A stretch of 64,000 nt of DNA from Atherix ibis (lineage: Eukaryota > Arthropoda > Insecta > Diptera > Athericidae): assembly GCA_958298945.1 (NCBI GenBank), contig OY282605.1, positions 35,194,811-35,258,810 of the forward strand, given 5' to 3'. A program made the position numbers and the translations under genes. How positions within the stretch are numbered: position 1 is the stretch's first letter; the number at the start of each line of letters is the position of its first letter. Below are positions 35,985-47,796 of this stretch, one piece after another. The notes beneath the pieces are model-generated. The model did not search any database and was not told the origin of the DNA. It worked only from the letters and a program-made list of their open reading frames with translations.

Positions 35985-36840
35985 TTCATCAAGTTTTCCG
36001 TAAAAATTTTCAGTTTAAATTCTCGGTAATAATTTCCGGTACAAATTTTCGGTAAAAAATTTGTCTGTACAAACTTGCTCTAAAAATTGTCGTTAAACAA
36101 TTTCGGTAAAAATTTTCAGTAAAAATTTTCTGTAAAAATTTTCCGTAAATATTTTTGGTTAAAAATTGTCTGTGAAAATTTGCGGTAAAAATTGTCTGTA
36201 AAAATTTGCGGTAAAAATTGTCTGTGAAAATTTGCGGTAAAAATTGTCTGTGAAAATTTGCGGTAAAAATTTTCAGTAAAAACTTTCAGTAAAAAAAAAT
36301 TTTCAGTAAAAATTTTCAGTAAAAAAAATTTTCAGTAAAAATTTTCGGTAAAAAAAAATTACCTTCTATTTCGGCTGTTCTCATGATTTTTTTCGAGTTA
36401 GCAATTCGAGGATACTATCACACCATTGCTGGCTGGGCTGATTCAAATTTACTACCGGCAGGCAGGCCTTTTACAGTAAAAATTTTCAGTAAAAATTTTC
36501 AGTAAAAATTTTCAGTAAAAATTTTCAGTAAAAATTTTCAGTAAAAATTTTCAGTAAAAATTTTCAGTAAAAATTTTCAGTAAAAATTTTCAGTAAAAAT
36601 TTTCAGTAAAAATTTTCAGTAAAAATTTTCAGTAAAAATTTTCAGTAAAAATTTTCAGTAAAAATTTTCAGTAAAAATTTTCAGTAAAAATTTTCAGTAA
36701 AAATTTTCAGTAAAAATTTTCAGTAAAAATTTTCAGTAAAAATTTTCAGTAAAAATTTTCAGTAAAAATTTTCAGTAAAAATTTTCAGTAAAAATTTTCA
36801 GTAAAAATTTTCAGTAAAAATTTTCAGTAAAAATTTTCAG
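35985..36840. repeat. 13-bp satellite (CAGTAAAAATTTT), with degenerate half
   Basis: From 36471 to 36840 the 13-mer CAGTAAAAATTTT repeats about 28 times almost perfectly. From 35985 to 36355 related but diverged units (CGGTAAAAATTTT, TCTGTAAAAATTTG and so on) occur, including a 26-bp dimer of GTCTGTGAAAATTTGCGGTAAAAATT repeated near 36165-36265. The two halves are separated by the transplanted 110-bp segment at 36357-36467. Confidence 0.95.
36357..36467. repeat. 110-bp duplicated segment inserted in the satellite
   Basis: It is nearly identical to 34085-34196, with one base fewer in the CTTCCTATTTCGG word. It is flanked on both sides by satellite units, in the same orientation as the donor copy 2.27 kb away. 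Confidence 0.95.
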
Positions 36841-37129
36841 TGAAGCAGCTCAAATGGTGGCCAAAGCAGGATTAACGGCCAGGAAGGTTTTGCTGTGCAT
36901 TTGGTGGGACTGGAAACGAATCATTTGATCAGAAGAAGACTTTTTGGACGAATAAGAAATTTAAATTTATTTAAAAATTTTATCTATAAATAAAAATATT
37001 TTTTTCGTACTTAAGTTCAAAATTGTTATAATTTTTAAGAGAAGATCGATTGTTCATTTTAGATTTTTCAGTTTTAGTTGATTTTCTCTTTGAAATCAAA
37101 GTGGTACCATACTTTTGGTCTTCAGTGTA

Positions 37130-38885
37130 TGTATATGAATGTGTAAAAATTTGAACTTATAAAAGTATATATGGGGAAGGCTAAAATGTGAGAAAGGACA
37201 CATCCTTACGCACACAACACCCACAAATTTCTGACATGACAGTAGCGCGAGCACAAATGAAAAAATTAACTTTTATCTCGTCGAGTAAACTTTGGATTTT
37301 TTCCACTTTTCTGTAAATATCCTTTTTCGATTCTTATTTGTTTTTGTCATTTTCCATTGTTTCTCTTTTGCATTTTTTCCCCAATTTTCAGTCGAATGTA
37401 TATCAGTGGTTATGTAAGTACGTAAGTGTGTTTGTACTAGTATTTATTTACTTGTTAACTCATACATGACAACTAGAACTAGCACCGAAAACAATTATCC
37501 TTGAAATTCTGATACTACCATGGAAAAGAAAACCAAAGCATGGCAAAGAAATAAAATAGAGAAAATATATAATAATAAATAAAAAGAAAAATTTACATTA
37601 ATTTTCTCTACACTAAAGAAGGCACGATATAACGAGAAATGCATTTATTTCCGGTGAACGAAAAACTTGCCCATACCACCACCACCCAATAACCAGCATC
37701 AAAAGAGGCGTAAATGCAACCCATCATAACGTGTATATCTAAGTGTGAATATACATTTTTTAAACAGAAAACTATGCATTAAAAACAAATTGTACTCATT
37801 GGATAAGTGCTGTGCAAAATATAATTTTTATTATTGCATTCGCGATTGTTTGTTAGTCGAAAAAAAATATGAAACGTTCTTCATTTTTGGACTCGCTGAC
37901 CGTTTGTAATGTTGCTACATCGTTTCCTATACTGACTGTCCTTTTACTCCTACATAACTGTTACTGTTGCAGGAAAATAAAAATAATTTTTTTTTTTGCA
38001 AAAAAGCCTTAAAAAAATTGTATTTTTATTTTGTTATTTTAACTACGATATGCTAACAATAATGCTTTTTATTTAGTATGACTGAAAATTATTTATTTTT
38101 TTTTTTAACCAAACTAACATTGTTATCAAATTCATATCCTGGAATAACATTGTAGGAGTTTTTTCTTTTTAAAGTATCATCTTAAATTGTTATTATGAAT
38201 TATTCTTATTTTATAATTTAAATTTTAATTGGAAAAAAATAATTGGCCTGATTAAAAAATAATAAAGAATTCAATAATTTAACTAAACAATTTTAACGGA
38301 TTATCCAATTTGTGGTTTGGAAATTATAAGATATCATTTAGTTGTTTTTAAATAAATATATTATTATAGAAAATAATTATTTAGTTAATATTTTGCCATT
38401 TTTGATAATAGATTATTTAATAACTAAAATATACGTTAAAATTATAAAAACCTTCTGCAAAACTAGTTATTTTCCGATGAAACTTAAATTTTTATGAAGA
38501 AAACTAATTGAGTTCTGCAAAAAAATTTGTAGCTATTATTTAAATGATACATAATGGTAAAATTTATGTAATATAATTAAATAATAATTTTATGAATATC
38601 TAATTTAAAGTGTATTTTGTTTAAATTTACTTTTCAAATTCCAAAAGGGATTACACTTTTTTTTAAACAATAAAAGTTTTGATAATAAAATCAATAAAAC
38701 TATTTGTTTTTAAACAGATAATAATTAAAAAATATCCTTTTTTAAGATAAATTGTATTTTAAAAAATAAAACTCTTCTCTACCTGTTCGTGCTGTTTGTT
38801 GTTACCACATCGGATTTATCGCAACTAAGTGGTAATGATGATCCTCACAACTGTTAAGTAAAAACCACGAGAAAATTTCAATCTT
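37130..38885. other. AT-rich region
   Basis: No gene is recognised. 37190-37960 is somewhat more complex and 37960-38780 is extremely AT-rich. Confidence 0.45.
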
Positions 38886-38889
38886 AGGG

Positions 38890-39988
38890 AAAACTTTTTT
38901 TTTTTTTATTTGACAGGTTTTCATTTCTATGTTACACATCGACATGAGAACACAGTCGCTCCTATGGAGCATATAGCGGCACTAGAGACTCTGTGAATTC
39001 TCTCCATCTGCTTCTGTCTTGAGCTAGCATTTTTTTTTCCGACCATGATTTGTCAGTTTGTTGGTGTTCGCGCTCGACTGATCTTCTCCAAGTGGTCCTT
39101 GGACGTCCTCTGCTGCGATTGCCCTGTGGGTTCTAATCTAGTGCCATCCTTGCTATGTCCGTAGGTGGTTTTCGCAAGGTGTGGCCAATCCAACTCCATT
39201 TCCTGCGTTTGATGTTATCTAGCAGGGGTATTTCCTTCGTGAGAAGAAGCAGCTCATCGTTCGTTATCCAGTTCGGCCAGAAGATCTTGCTTATACGCCT
39301 CAAGCATCTGTTCACAAATGTTTGAGGCTTACGAGTCGTGCTGTCTGTCACTTTCCATGTTTCGCAGCCGTACAGCAGGACTGGCTTGACGTTTGAGTTG
39401 AATATTCGAAGTTTGAGTGCTATGGAGAGGTGATTGGAACGCCACACGATCCCAAGTGAGGTGTACGCTTGTCGCGTCTTGTTGATGCGCGTTTGGATGT
39501 CTATTTCATTTCCACCATCCTTGCTGAGCATGCTGCCAAGGTAACCGAACTTTTCGACATCTTCAACTTGGGTACCGTGTAGCATCAAGGGTCTCTTGAT
39601 TCTCATCCCAATTTCTTCGGCGTTGGAGGCCAGAGCATTCAGTTTCTCCTGAATGCCGTTGAAGGTGTGGGACATGAGGCATATGTCGTCGGCGTAGTCC
39701 AGGTCGTGGAGCTTCTCACGCAGTGTCCACTGGATACCGTTGCTGGCTGTGTTGTTAGTGCGTTGAAGGACGTGGTCTAGGGCGATTATGAAGAGGATAG
39801 GCGAGATCACGCAACCCTGCCTGACTCCTCTCGAGATGTTGAATGTATCGCTGTTTCGTCCTTTGAAACACACTCTACACGGGGCCTCGCGGTATAGTTC
39901 TCGGATGAGATCGATGATGGCCTGCGGGATGCCTAGTTTAGCCAGAGCACTTCAGATGGCCAGAGCATAACAATTTTGTTAATAAAAA
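38890..39988 (-). mobile_element. 5'-truncated LINE with poly(A) tail
   Basis: On the minus strand the element ends in a run of A (T-run at 38888-38908 on plus), the hallmark of a retroposed LINE 3' end. It is cut at the 5' end near 39988, inside the reverse transcriptase. The 3' portion reads RSRGRPRTTWRRSVEREHQ and ends SLVPLYAP and a stop. Confidence 0.85.
38965..39985 (-). pseudogene. LINE reverse transcriptase, C-terminal half, near-intact
   Basis: One long minus frame (39873-39133) shows ISRGVRQGCVISPILFIIAL (RT motif), LHDLDYADDICLMSH (the YADD catalytic box), VEKFGYLGSMLSKDGG, PVLLYGCETWKVTDS, FVNRCLRRISKIFWPNWI and KRRKWSWIGHTLRKPP. Translation continues in the same frame both upstream (KLGIPQAIIDLIRELYREAP, after a TGA near 39965) and downstream of a TAG at 39133 (NPQGNRSRGRPRTTWRR). 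Both stops replace expected Trp codons. The 'WIGHTLRK...RGRP' signature fits a CR1/RTE-like group; the clade is uncertain. The frame is very well preserved compared with other LINEs here, but it has no endonuclease because of 5' truncation. Confidence 0.85.
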
Positions 39989-39989
39989 T

Positions 39990-40290
39990 ATCAACTGTAT
40001 TATTAAATAAAAATCCTTATATCTAACCTACAATTAAAGAAAATAAAGAGATTCAATTTTCCCTTCAGGAAGTATAGTTAAAACAAATAGACAAAAAATT
40101 AATATTTATATAAAATTTTTATTTTATTCTATAACTTAAATTTTTTCTATTAAATATTAATATAATATTATTTAAATGATTATTAGAAGACTTCTTGCAT
40201 ATTTTTGATGTTTTTTTCACATATTTCGGGCTGAAATTTGGCCATTAATTAATTAACGGAAGATTTTTAAATATTCTAAAGATTACAAAT
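39990..40290. other. AT-rich spacer
   Basis: Nothing is recognised between the LINE and the mariner. Confidence 0.4.
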
Positions 40291-40292
40291 TA

Positions 40293-41191
40293 CGAGGTCT
40301 GTTCAAAAAATATCGCGAATTTTGTGTTTTTTCAAAAAAAATTTATTTTATCATGAATATATATTTGTCCCCTTCAAAGTAATCCCCACCAGATATTATA
40401 CATTTGTGCCAACGTTTATTACAATCCTCGAAGCACTTCAACAAATTATTGTTTGTGATCTTCTTCAGGTCCTCCTTCGATGCCGTCTCTATCTCATCTA
40501 TCGTAGCGTAGCGTCGTCCTTTCATGGGGCTCTTCAGTTCAGGGAACAACAAAAAGTCACAGGGGGCCAGATCTGGGGAATACGGTGCCTGCGGCATTAT
40601 TAGTGTGTTGTTTTTGGCTAAAAATGCCAAAAGCCAATTTTTGTTCTTCCACAAATCCGGGCGTTTCTGGTGGATTGCTTCGCGCAACTTGCGCATAACG
40701 TGCAGTTAATATTCCTTATTGACTGTTCTATCCTGTCGCAAGAACTCATGATGTACCACGCCCCTGCAATCGAAGAAAACTGTAAGCAAAACCTTCACAT
40801 TCGACCGAACTTGGCGCTTTTTTCGGTCTTGGCTCGTGCGGCAGCTTCCATTGGGATGATTGAGCTTTGGTTTCCACGTCATAATCATAAACTCATAATC
40901 TGTCACTAGTTATGACCCTCTGGAGCAAATTTGGGTCGTCACGGACAGAGTCCAACAGCTCCTTAGCAATGTTAATGCGATACTGTTTTTAGTCAAAATT
41001 GAGCAAAAATCGAAGACTAGCCATAACACGTGCAAGCAAAGCAGCTGTCAAAAATTAACTGAATATTCAAAATGGCCGAACTTATCGGCATAAGTGAGAG
41101 ATATGAGTACCAACATAACGCCACAAAAAAAAATCGAAAATCGAATATACGTAACCCGCGGAAATGCGCGATACTTTTTGAACAGATCTCA
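40293..41191 (-). mobile_element. Mariner of the CGAGGTCTGTTC family, copy C (internally deleted)
   Basis: The left terminus CGAGGTCTGTTCAAAAAATA follows TA (40291-40292). The right terminus ends at 41191 with two changes and is followed by TA. Length is 899 bp. Compared with copy A it lacks the N-terminal half and a short piece around the second catalytic Asp. Confidence 0.92.
40343..40980 (-). pseudogene. SETMAR-type mariner transposase pseudogene, copy C
   Basis: The minus strand reads, in pieces, a YEFMIMTWKPK patch (equivalent to WVYGYDVETK), QVRSNVKVLLTVFFDCRGVV, MRKLREAIHQKRPDLWKNKN and then WLLAFLAKNNTLIMPQ. The HHDNAPAHTSLLVR segment with the second catalytic Asp has been deleted. 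PYSPDLAPCDFLLFPELKSP keeps the third Asp, and the C-terminus ISGGDYFEGDKYIF is present. The helix-turn-helix region seen in copies A and B is missing. Confidence 0.86.
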
Positions 41192-41194
41192 TAT

Positions 41195-43005
41195 TTGTAT
41201 ATAATAGTTTTATAAGGAAAAAATATATAATTTTCCAAGAAAAAGTGCTGCGCACTCAAATAGCACAAACAGCAAATTTTGAATTTAGGCGTCCTGGGAA
41301 TTTTTTTGGAAATAAAGTCAAAATTTGTTCTTTTTTGTAACTTGTAGCATTATGTTGTTAAAATCACATACAGTTCATATTAAAATCTTCAAATTCAGGC
41401 CAAAAAAAAATTGGTAATCGTATATCAATGTTTCTGCTTCTTCATTTTTAAAGAAATATCTTTCTTTAGACCAAAATGTTAATTAGACAGTCACTTTTCA
41501 CAGATACAATGGTTTATTCACAGTTACTTATAAATGTTCAGAGCTTAATAGATAGTAATTTTCCTTATTGACGTGTTCACCGAATGAGAATTTTCACTGA
41601 AGAAAATTTTGTTCTAAAAAATAGCATCAAAACAGCACCTAATCGGCGTATCTTTTGCGCAGTTTTATTAGTAACTTATTCATAATATAAAATGGAAATT
41701 TTCAAACTAAATAAATATTATCTTAACAAATATATATAATTGACAACTGGTAAATGTTAGTAAAAATTTTTTTAAACTACAAAATGGATAACATTTTATA
41801 AAGATGTGTTTTGTGTGTTAAATAAAAATGAATATGTAATTCTCATTGAATTGTAATTTAAACAATTATTATTTAAACTTTAAATATATTTATTAATAAA
41901 TTAAGATATTAAACAACATGTTTCTGGAAACCTTAGATTATTAACAGCACGTTTTATGGAAACCTCTGACAACTCCCTGGGTTACAGCACTGTTCATTAC
42001 CTAGAATATGTTCCTTCTCACTTCTGATTCATTTCTTTGAATGAGCAAAAAAAATAAGTGGTATAAAATTCTCTTGCTACGAGTATTATAAAATTTTATG
42101 CATTCAGACAAACTACTTTCCAAATACAATAAATATTTAAATAACTACAAATTAACTGAATAACTTTCTTGTATAAAATTCACATTTTTTTGCATTTGAT
42201 AGGATAATTTTTAACCAAATAGTTTTTTTTTGCATACTTTTCCCAAACACTCATTTAATCTCTTTTTCTCTCTCTACTATAGTAAAAAATAAAATAAAAA
42301 CGATTTTTCATAAAATAATTGCACCAACAATACAATTGAACATAACTAAAATGTACCCTTTCTGATTTGAAAATATGTGCCAACACACATTGGAATGCAA
42401 TCTTCTATTTAAACACCTGCAGCTGCACATGCATTTAAAGTGCATTTTGTTCTCGTAAACAGCAAATAATCCAAGGCGGGGTGCGTTGCAGTGCATCGGC
42501 GACTATTAAAACAATTTTGCACGTGTTACGGATGCACCATTGAATGTATCATATTTAGGGTTGCAAACAGCTAAAATCATCCCCAAAAATACCAAATGTA
42601 CATAGTATGCACTTTCCTGTTGCATTTTATTATTGTTGAAATCAGTGTTGATATTTCGCGGAAACCCTATCCGCTGACTTTTCGTTCAATTAACGATTGG
42701 ACGAGATGACAATTGGCCTTCGATAAATCCTACTGAATTCTCACGCTTATCAACTATTTGGGTTAACCACAATTTTGTTATTTATAATTTTGTTGGATAA
42801 AATCATTTTTTGAACCCTTCTAACTATCATTGAATTTAAATTTCTTATTATTAGTATTTATTAACTCCCAAAAAAAGTATCTATCAACAATGATCAGAAA
42901 ATTTTCGTTATAAAAAAATTTCCACAAATTAAAATCAACAATTTTCTAATAGTATAAAAGGATATCCTGAGTTGTCGTGACGCTCAAAAATTACATTTCA
43001 GAGAA
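41195..43005. other. AT-rich region
   Basis: No gene is recognised. A slightly GC-richer patch near 42360-42560 has a short minus frame of Cys-rich composition that I cannot assign. Confidence 0.45.
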
Positions 43006-43167
43006 TTATCACCTTACACGTAAATCCGCTGTTTGGTCATAGATGGCGTGAGTGAGCGTATTAAGCTACCCTGGACACGCCATACTTTTTTTTATAGGTA
43101 TGACATCTGTCAACATTAATCAGTGCACATTGTCATCAATTTCGTGCAACAACATACATTTTTCCTT

Positions 43168-44148
43168 TGGTAATCTTGTCTAGTTTTGTGCCAGAAAAAG
43201 AGCATATGCTGGAAGCATTTGAAGAAATCGGCTGCCGAATCGCATTGAATGCTTATGGAGGCCTATGGTGACAGTGCTTTATCGGAAACAACGTGCCGAG
43301 ATTGGTTCCGTCGGCTCAAAGACGGCAATTTTGATTTGTGGTACAAGAAGCGTGAAAATCGGCCTAGGAAGGTGAGGACCATCAATTGCACGAAAACGAT
43401 ACCCAATCCCAAAAAATGCTCACGGAACAATTGAGTGTTACTCAACCAGCCATTTCCATGTGTCTGCATGCCATGGGGAAGATTGAAAAGATCGGAAAAT
43501 GGGTGCCGCATGAATTGAACGATAGGCAGATGGAGTGACGCCAAAACACATGCGAAATCTTGCTCGCCACACGAAAAAGAAAGTCGTTCCTGCATCGGAT
43601 TGTGACAGGCAATGAAAAGGGGATATATTTCAAGAATCGTAAACGCAAGAAATCGTGGGTTGATCCCGCCCAACTATCAACATCTTCCCGAAGACCAAAT
43701 CGCTTCGGACGGAAGACGATGCTGTGCGTTTGGTGGGATCAGAAGGGTATCGTCTACTATGAGATGTTTAAACCTGGTAAAACTTTGATCAGTAGTTGGT
43801 GGTAAACCCACTACCACCAACAACTGATCAAATTGCACCGTGGTCTGCGTGAAAAAAGGACGGATTATCAACAAAGATATGACAAGCTTCTTTTACTTGG
43901 AGACACTCAACTGGGAGGTGCTACCCCACCCCGCTTAGTCACTAGATCTGGCTCCTTCCAACTACCACCTATTTTCGTCGATGGGCCACGCGCTCGCTGA
44001 GGAGCACTTTGATTCTTACGAAGACTTCCGAAAATGGCTTGATGAGTGGTTTGCCTCGAAACATAAGGATTTTTTTTAGCGTGGTATCCATAAATTGCCC
44101 GAGAGATGGGAAAAATGTGTAGCTAGCGAGGGCAAGTACATTGAATAA
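43168..44148 (+). pseudogene. Mos1-like mariner transposase pseudogene, copy 2
   Basis: The start codon is TTG instead of ATG before SSFVPEKEHMLEAF. The frame then reads LMEAYGDSALSETTCRDWFR, and one base is lost near 43373 (KVRTINC). KIGKWVPHELNDRQME follows, then the first catalytic Asp position is changed in VTGNEKGIYFKN (Asp to Asn, and Trp to Gly), then FGRKTMLCVWWDQKGIVYYE. A short inverted duplication at 43785-43831 disrupts the next block. A deletion near 43880 removes the second catalytic Asp (HDN block). There are several independent inactivating changes. Confidence 0.87.
43785..43831. repeat. 20-bp perfect-minus-one inverted repeat (hairpin)
   Basis: The left arm TTGATCAGTAGTTGGTGGTA (43785-43804) and right arm TACCACCAACAACTGATCAA (43812-43831) are complementary with one mismatch, separated by 7 bp. 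Only the right arm exists in the other two Mos1-like copies. Confidence 0.95.
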
Positions 44149-44229
44149 ATTTGTTATTGCTTTCTATGAAAAAAACATGTGTTTTTTTTAACCAAAGAAT
44201 CAGCGGATTTAAGCTTTTACACCTAGTAC

Positions 44230-47220
44230 ATTTTTCTAAAAATTATTTTATTGTATAAATTAGAATTTCTTGAAATATGTAAAAAAAAAAACAAAAAAAA
44301 AACGTCATATTAATTAAATTGTTTAACCAAAAGGAAGCAAAAAAAATCTAAACTTTAAAAGTAATTTAAATTTCTGCACGAATCCTTCATTAAAAAACGG
44401 CTTGCAGCTCTCTAAAACGTTTATAATCATTTCGTATTTATTTTTGTTCAGTTGGATTGAAAGAAGAAAAAAAACCTTTTCAAAATATTTAATGGAGCTC
44501 TTGCATAAAAATTCATATGTTTGCACACGAAACATACAATAAATATCTGCTTATGTATGAGTTTGTGGTCCATATGCATACCCACGCAGGGAAATCCGTT
44601 TAGTATGGCCAACAGTAGTCATCAGTGACATCCGTTGAATTTTTTTCGCTCTCTCTCGTAAAGTTATATTTAAAAAGAAAATTAATTAAAATTTACTGTT
44701 TGTTTTTTTTTATAAAATATTTTAGTTTTCAACGATGATGACGACGACAAAATGTTGTTTAATTGTTAAAAAAAGATAAATTAGGAAAAATGGAAAAAAT
44801 AGAAGAGAAATTTTTCAAAAGAGAAAAGTACGTAATTTGAATAAGGTACACAAAAAAAATCGGAGCAAAAGAAATTTTTTTATTGACGGTAGGATGGATA
44901 CACAGAGAGAGAGTGACACTTTAAGTCAATGGCGAGCAGAGAATAGTCCTCTTGGCAGGCAGGCATTAAACAAATCAACATCAAGCTGCCTACAGAATAT
45001 CGCCACTACTAAGGTTGACAACGAATACGAACAGCGGACAGGACATCGAAATTCCACAATTCCCATCCTCCAGCATTTCTGGATGAGTACGCGCGATCAA
45101 GAATGAGAATGCGAATATACACATCCTGTGGTCGAAGGATTTATACACGAAGCTTTTTAAAAAAGCTTTCGCGCTTTTTTCGCGCTCTCCCATCAACACA
45201 ACTGACAACTGAACTGCGTTCTGTGCCTCCGCTTCAAGTCTCCACCGCAAATGCACAGCGCTCAGCTGGCAACGTGAATCTTTCTCTTCTCCATTAACGT
45301 GGCAATAGTGGAGCATTGCTCCCCACACACACACACACGCACACACACGTAAACGCTCTGTATACTCCAGCAATCTTATGAAAAATACACGAAAAAAAAC
45401 CTAACAGAGGAAGTAAATAATTTTCGCGAACATTATGCCCCGCCTCCAGCATTTGTTCAATGTTACCTTTAACACGTATTGTGTTGTTGTTTTTCATTTT
45501 CTTTTTTTTCTGATAAATTTTTCTCCACAAGTAGGCGTTGATACCTCGTTAACGAAATAAACAATTTAAATGGAAAAGTAGCATTGCCGCCGCCAGTTGC
45601 ATTTTACAATTTTTCTTTTCTTTTACCCTTACTACACCACCAAAGAGCCTGTGAATGCTGATTTGTTCTTTTTCTTTTTTAATTTCTTTCAACCAAATTT
45701 CTCTCTTTATCTCTCTGTCTCACATATAGTTATAAATTTTTATTCAATTTGTTTCGGGTTTTTTTTTTGTTGTTGTTGTGTTATTCCTTCTTTTGTCGTT
45801 TTGATTATTTCCCATTTTAACTAGTAAGTTTATCTCGAAAGTCCCAACCATCCATCCTTTTCTAGCTCGATAGCAAAATACCTACAAATGTTTTGCAATT
45901 AATGTCTTTTCGTTAGCGATGCAAAGCCTTTTCAGATCATAAACAATTTTCTTTTGCGGAAAAATTGTAATGATGTATTGCATAAGCGAATTTACCATCC
46001 TCTCCTACTCTTAATCCACATCTTATTGATAGCAGATCAATAAATTATCCACATCGAAGTTATTAAAAAATTGTCATTTCCTAGAATGCATATTCGTAAC
46101 GTAACATAACTAACTGTACCTACATGCATTTATGGAAAAGTAAGTGTATATGTGCAAATGAATATCTCAATAATAATAGGACGAGTGCATAAATATTTCC
46201 TTCTACTCAGGTGTACGAACACCTGATATCTACTCGTATAAGGCTACGTTTAAATTGGAAATTTGAGATTATTTCTTTTAGTTTGATCCTTTCGATATCC
46301 TTGCATATTTTATACGTATGAGCTAAATTTCTATTATAAATTAGTCTAGTTAACGAGATATTCTAGTTGTTATTCTTCTAATTTACCATTTTTACAAGTA
46401 TTCATTTTGAAATTTTTCTTTTTTCTTTTTCATTTTATATGCAATTTAGAACAAAGATTTTATCCTTTTACATTTATGTACATAACCATGCTGTTAACAA
46501 GGGTTGGTTAAAAATATTTACATCTATAACACAGGATATTGTATAAAAGGAATAATTATAATTTGAAATTCGGTAATTATTAATTAAAATGTACTCGATT
46601 TGAATTAATATTATTTCTGAAATTTTTTTTTTTAACTAAATTGAATAATTACTAAAATTGATATATTTTTTAGTCTTTTCTCAATTTTAAACTAGTTTAT
46701 CAGAAATAATACCAAATTAACGATAGTTGTTACCACTTTTATTATGAATCTCAGTTATTTATTAGTTTTTAAATAATTTAATATTTAAATAACAGTTTTT
46801 TTGTTTTTTTTATACTTAAAAATTTCTACAAATACGAGTAATTGGGAATATTCAAAAAATATATCTTGTTTTATTGGTGATTTTTGTATGTATTGGAAAA
46901 TATAAACTATTTTTAATTTTATTATTACAATAAATAAAAGATTATCGAATTTTTACTTTGGAAAATAAAATTAAATAAAATATAATTAAAACTTAAATTT
47001 TAATAAAAGATTTTTTTTATATATATTAATTTAATGTGGCTAATTTGTATGGTTAACTATTCAAATGATTACCAAGAGACTTTTTGCTGGACTCGATTCT
47101 TTTTCAATAATTTTTAATGATTTTTTCAGTATATTCCACGCTGTATTACTTGAGGGATTTTGATTTTAAATGCTATAAAGTGTAAAGATTATCTGCGTAA
47201 ACATAATTATTTAGATTTGA
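44230..47220. other. Long unassigned region with microsatellite
   Basis: 44830-45600 has balanced composition and a CA microsatellite (45323-45350). It could be promoter or UTR sequence, but no coding exon is supported. 45960-47200 is AT-rich. Confidence 0.4.
45323..45350. repeat. CA microsatellite
   Basis: CACACA repeats with one G interruption lie within a GC-richer block. Confidence 0.9.
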
Positions 47221-47224
47221 TTAT

Positions 47225-47590
47225 TAAAAAAACAGTCCAAGGGTGTTAAATTGCATGATCTTTGACGTTAATTGACATCACTTATTGTTGAAATTATACG
47301 TTCTAGAAACCAAAAACAATCAGTTATCATACAGCCATAGCGCTCAGAATTGACTGTAACAATCTTTCCTTCTTGATTTTGACGGAAATATAGGCCAATA
47401 CAAACTTTAGATCAAAATTCACACCGGAGATGCACTTTTCATGATTACAATGCCTGTTACTCAGTCACATGTTGGTTTTCAAAGCCCCACGTATGGAAAT
47501 TTCGCTTCTGGACCGACTGATAAATAAGCCTGACCACTCAAGAAATTTACTGTGGGCAAACGTGGCTGTGGCAACATCACCACTTTTGTA
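47225..47590 (-). pseudogene. Tc1/mariner-superfamily transposase remnant (same family as 0.9-2.0 kb)
   Basis: Reading the minus strand with frame changes gives RNFHTWGFENQHVTE (about 47495), FRQNQEGKIVTVNSERYGCM (about 47390-47335), and then ISDVN, stop, RQRSCNLTPLDCF (about 47275-47225). These fit the 'WG.ENPH...', 'F.N..G..VTVNGDRYRAM' and 'SDVNWPPRSCDLTPLDYFLWG' blocks of a Tc1/mariner-type transposase. The Asp of CDLTP is Asn here. It is a very decayed internal fragment. Confidence 0.6.
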
Positions 47591-47796
47591 GACAATTTTT
47601 TACAATTTCAACACATCGTTTATACAATTAATAATTAATAATTATTTATTAAATGGAAAATTATAAATTAAACAAACATTATTACCTTAAAAAAGTATAT
47701 AGGTTTAGCATTTATCTATGATACGGCTATATTTTTAAAACTACAAAATGGATAAATCGGAATAATAACTATGTAAATTATTAGGAATTTTTTATA

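Larger units (their letters stand above)
35540..37127 (+). mobile_element. SETMAR-type mariner carrying an internal satellite
   Basis: The left end CATTGTAGGCCAAAAGTAT follows TA (35538-35539). The right end, inverted, reads CACTGAAGACCAAAAGTAT and is followed by TA (37128-37129). Inside, the plus strand encodes a mariner HTH patch (VENVDNIMQMIEVAQELRID then HKTLLNHQKKTGFKKKL, about 35870-35975). Beyond the satellite it encodes EAAQMVAKAGLTARKVLLCI then WWDWKRII (about 36842-36926), the usual region downstream of the first catalytic Asp, ending DFLDE and a stop near 36955. The 13-bp array at about 35985-36840 replaces the middle of the transposase. Confidence 0.85.
43012..44226 (+). mobile_element. 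Mos1-like mariner, copy 2
   Basis: The right end CAGCGGATTTAAGCTTTTACACCTAG ends at 44226 and is followed by TA. The left end is degraded (CCTTACACGTAAATCCGCTG, about 43012). The body is collinear with copies at 5801 and 47797, including the shared 5' UTR word TAGATGGCGTGAGTGAGCGT. Confidence 0.9.

Noticed and set aside
35540..36840. Regular spacing of repeats considered as a CRISPR-like array
   Set aside because: There are no unique spacers between repeats, the units are directly adjacent, and the sequence is eukaryotic.
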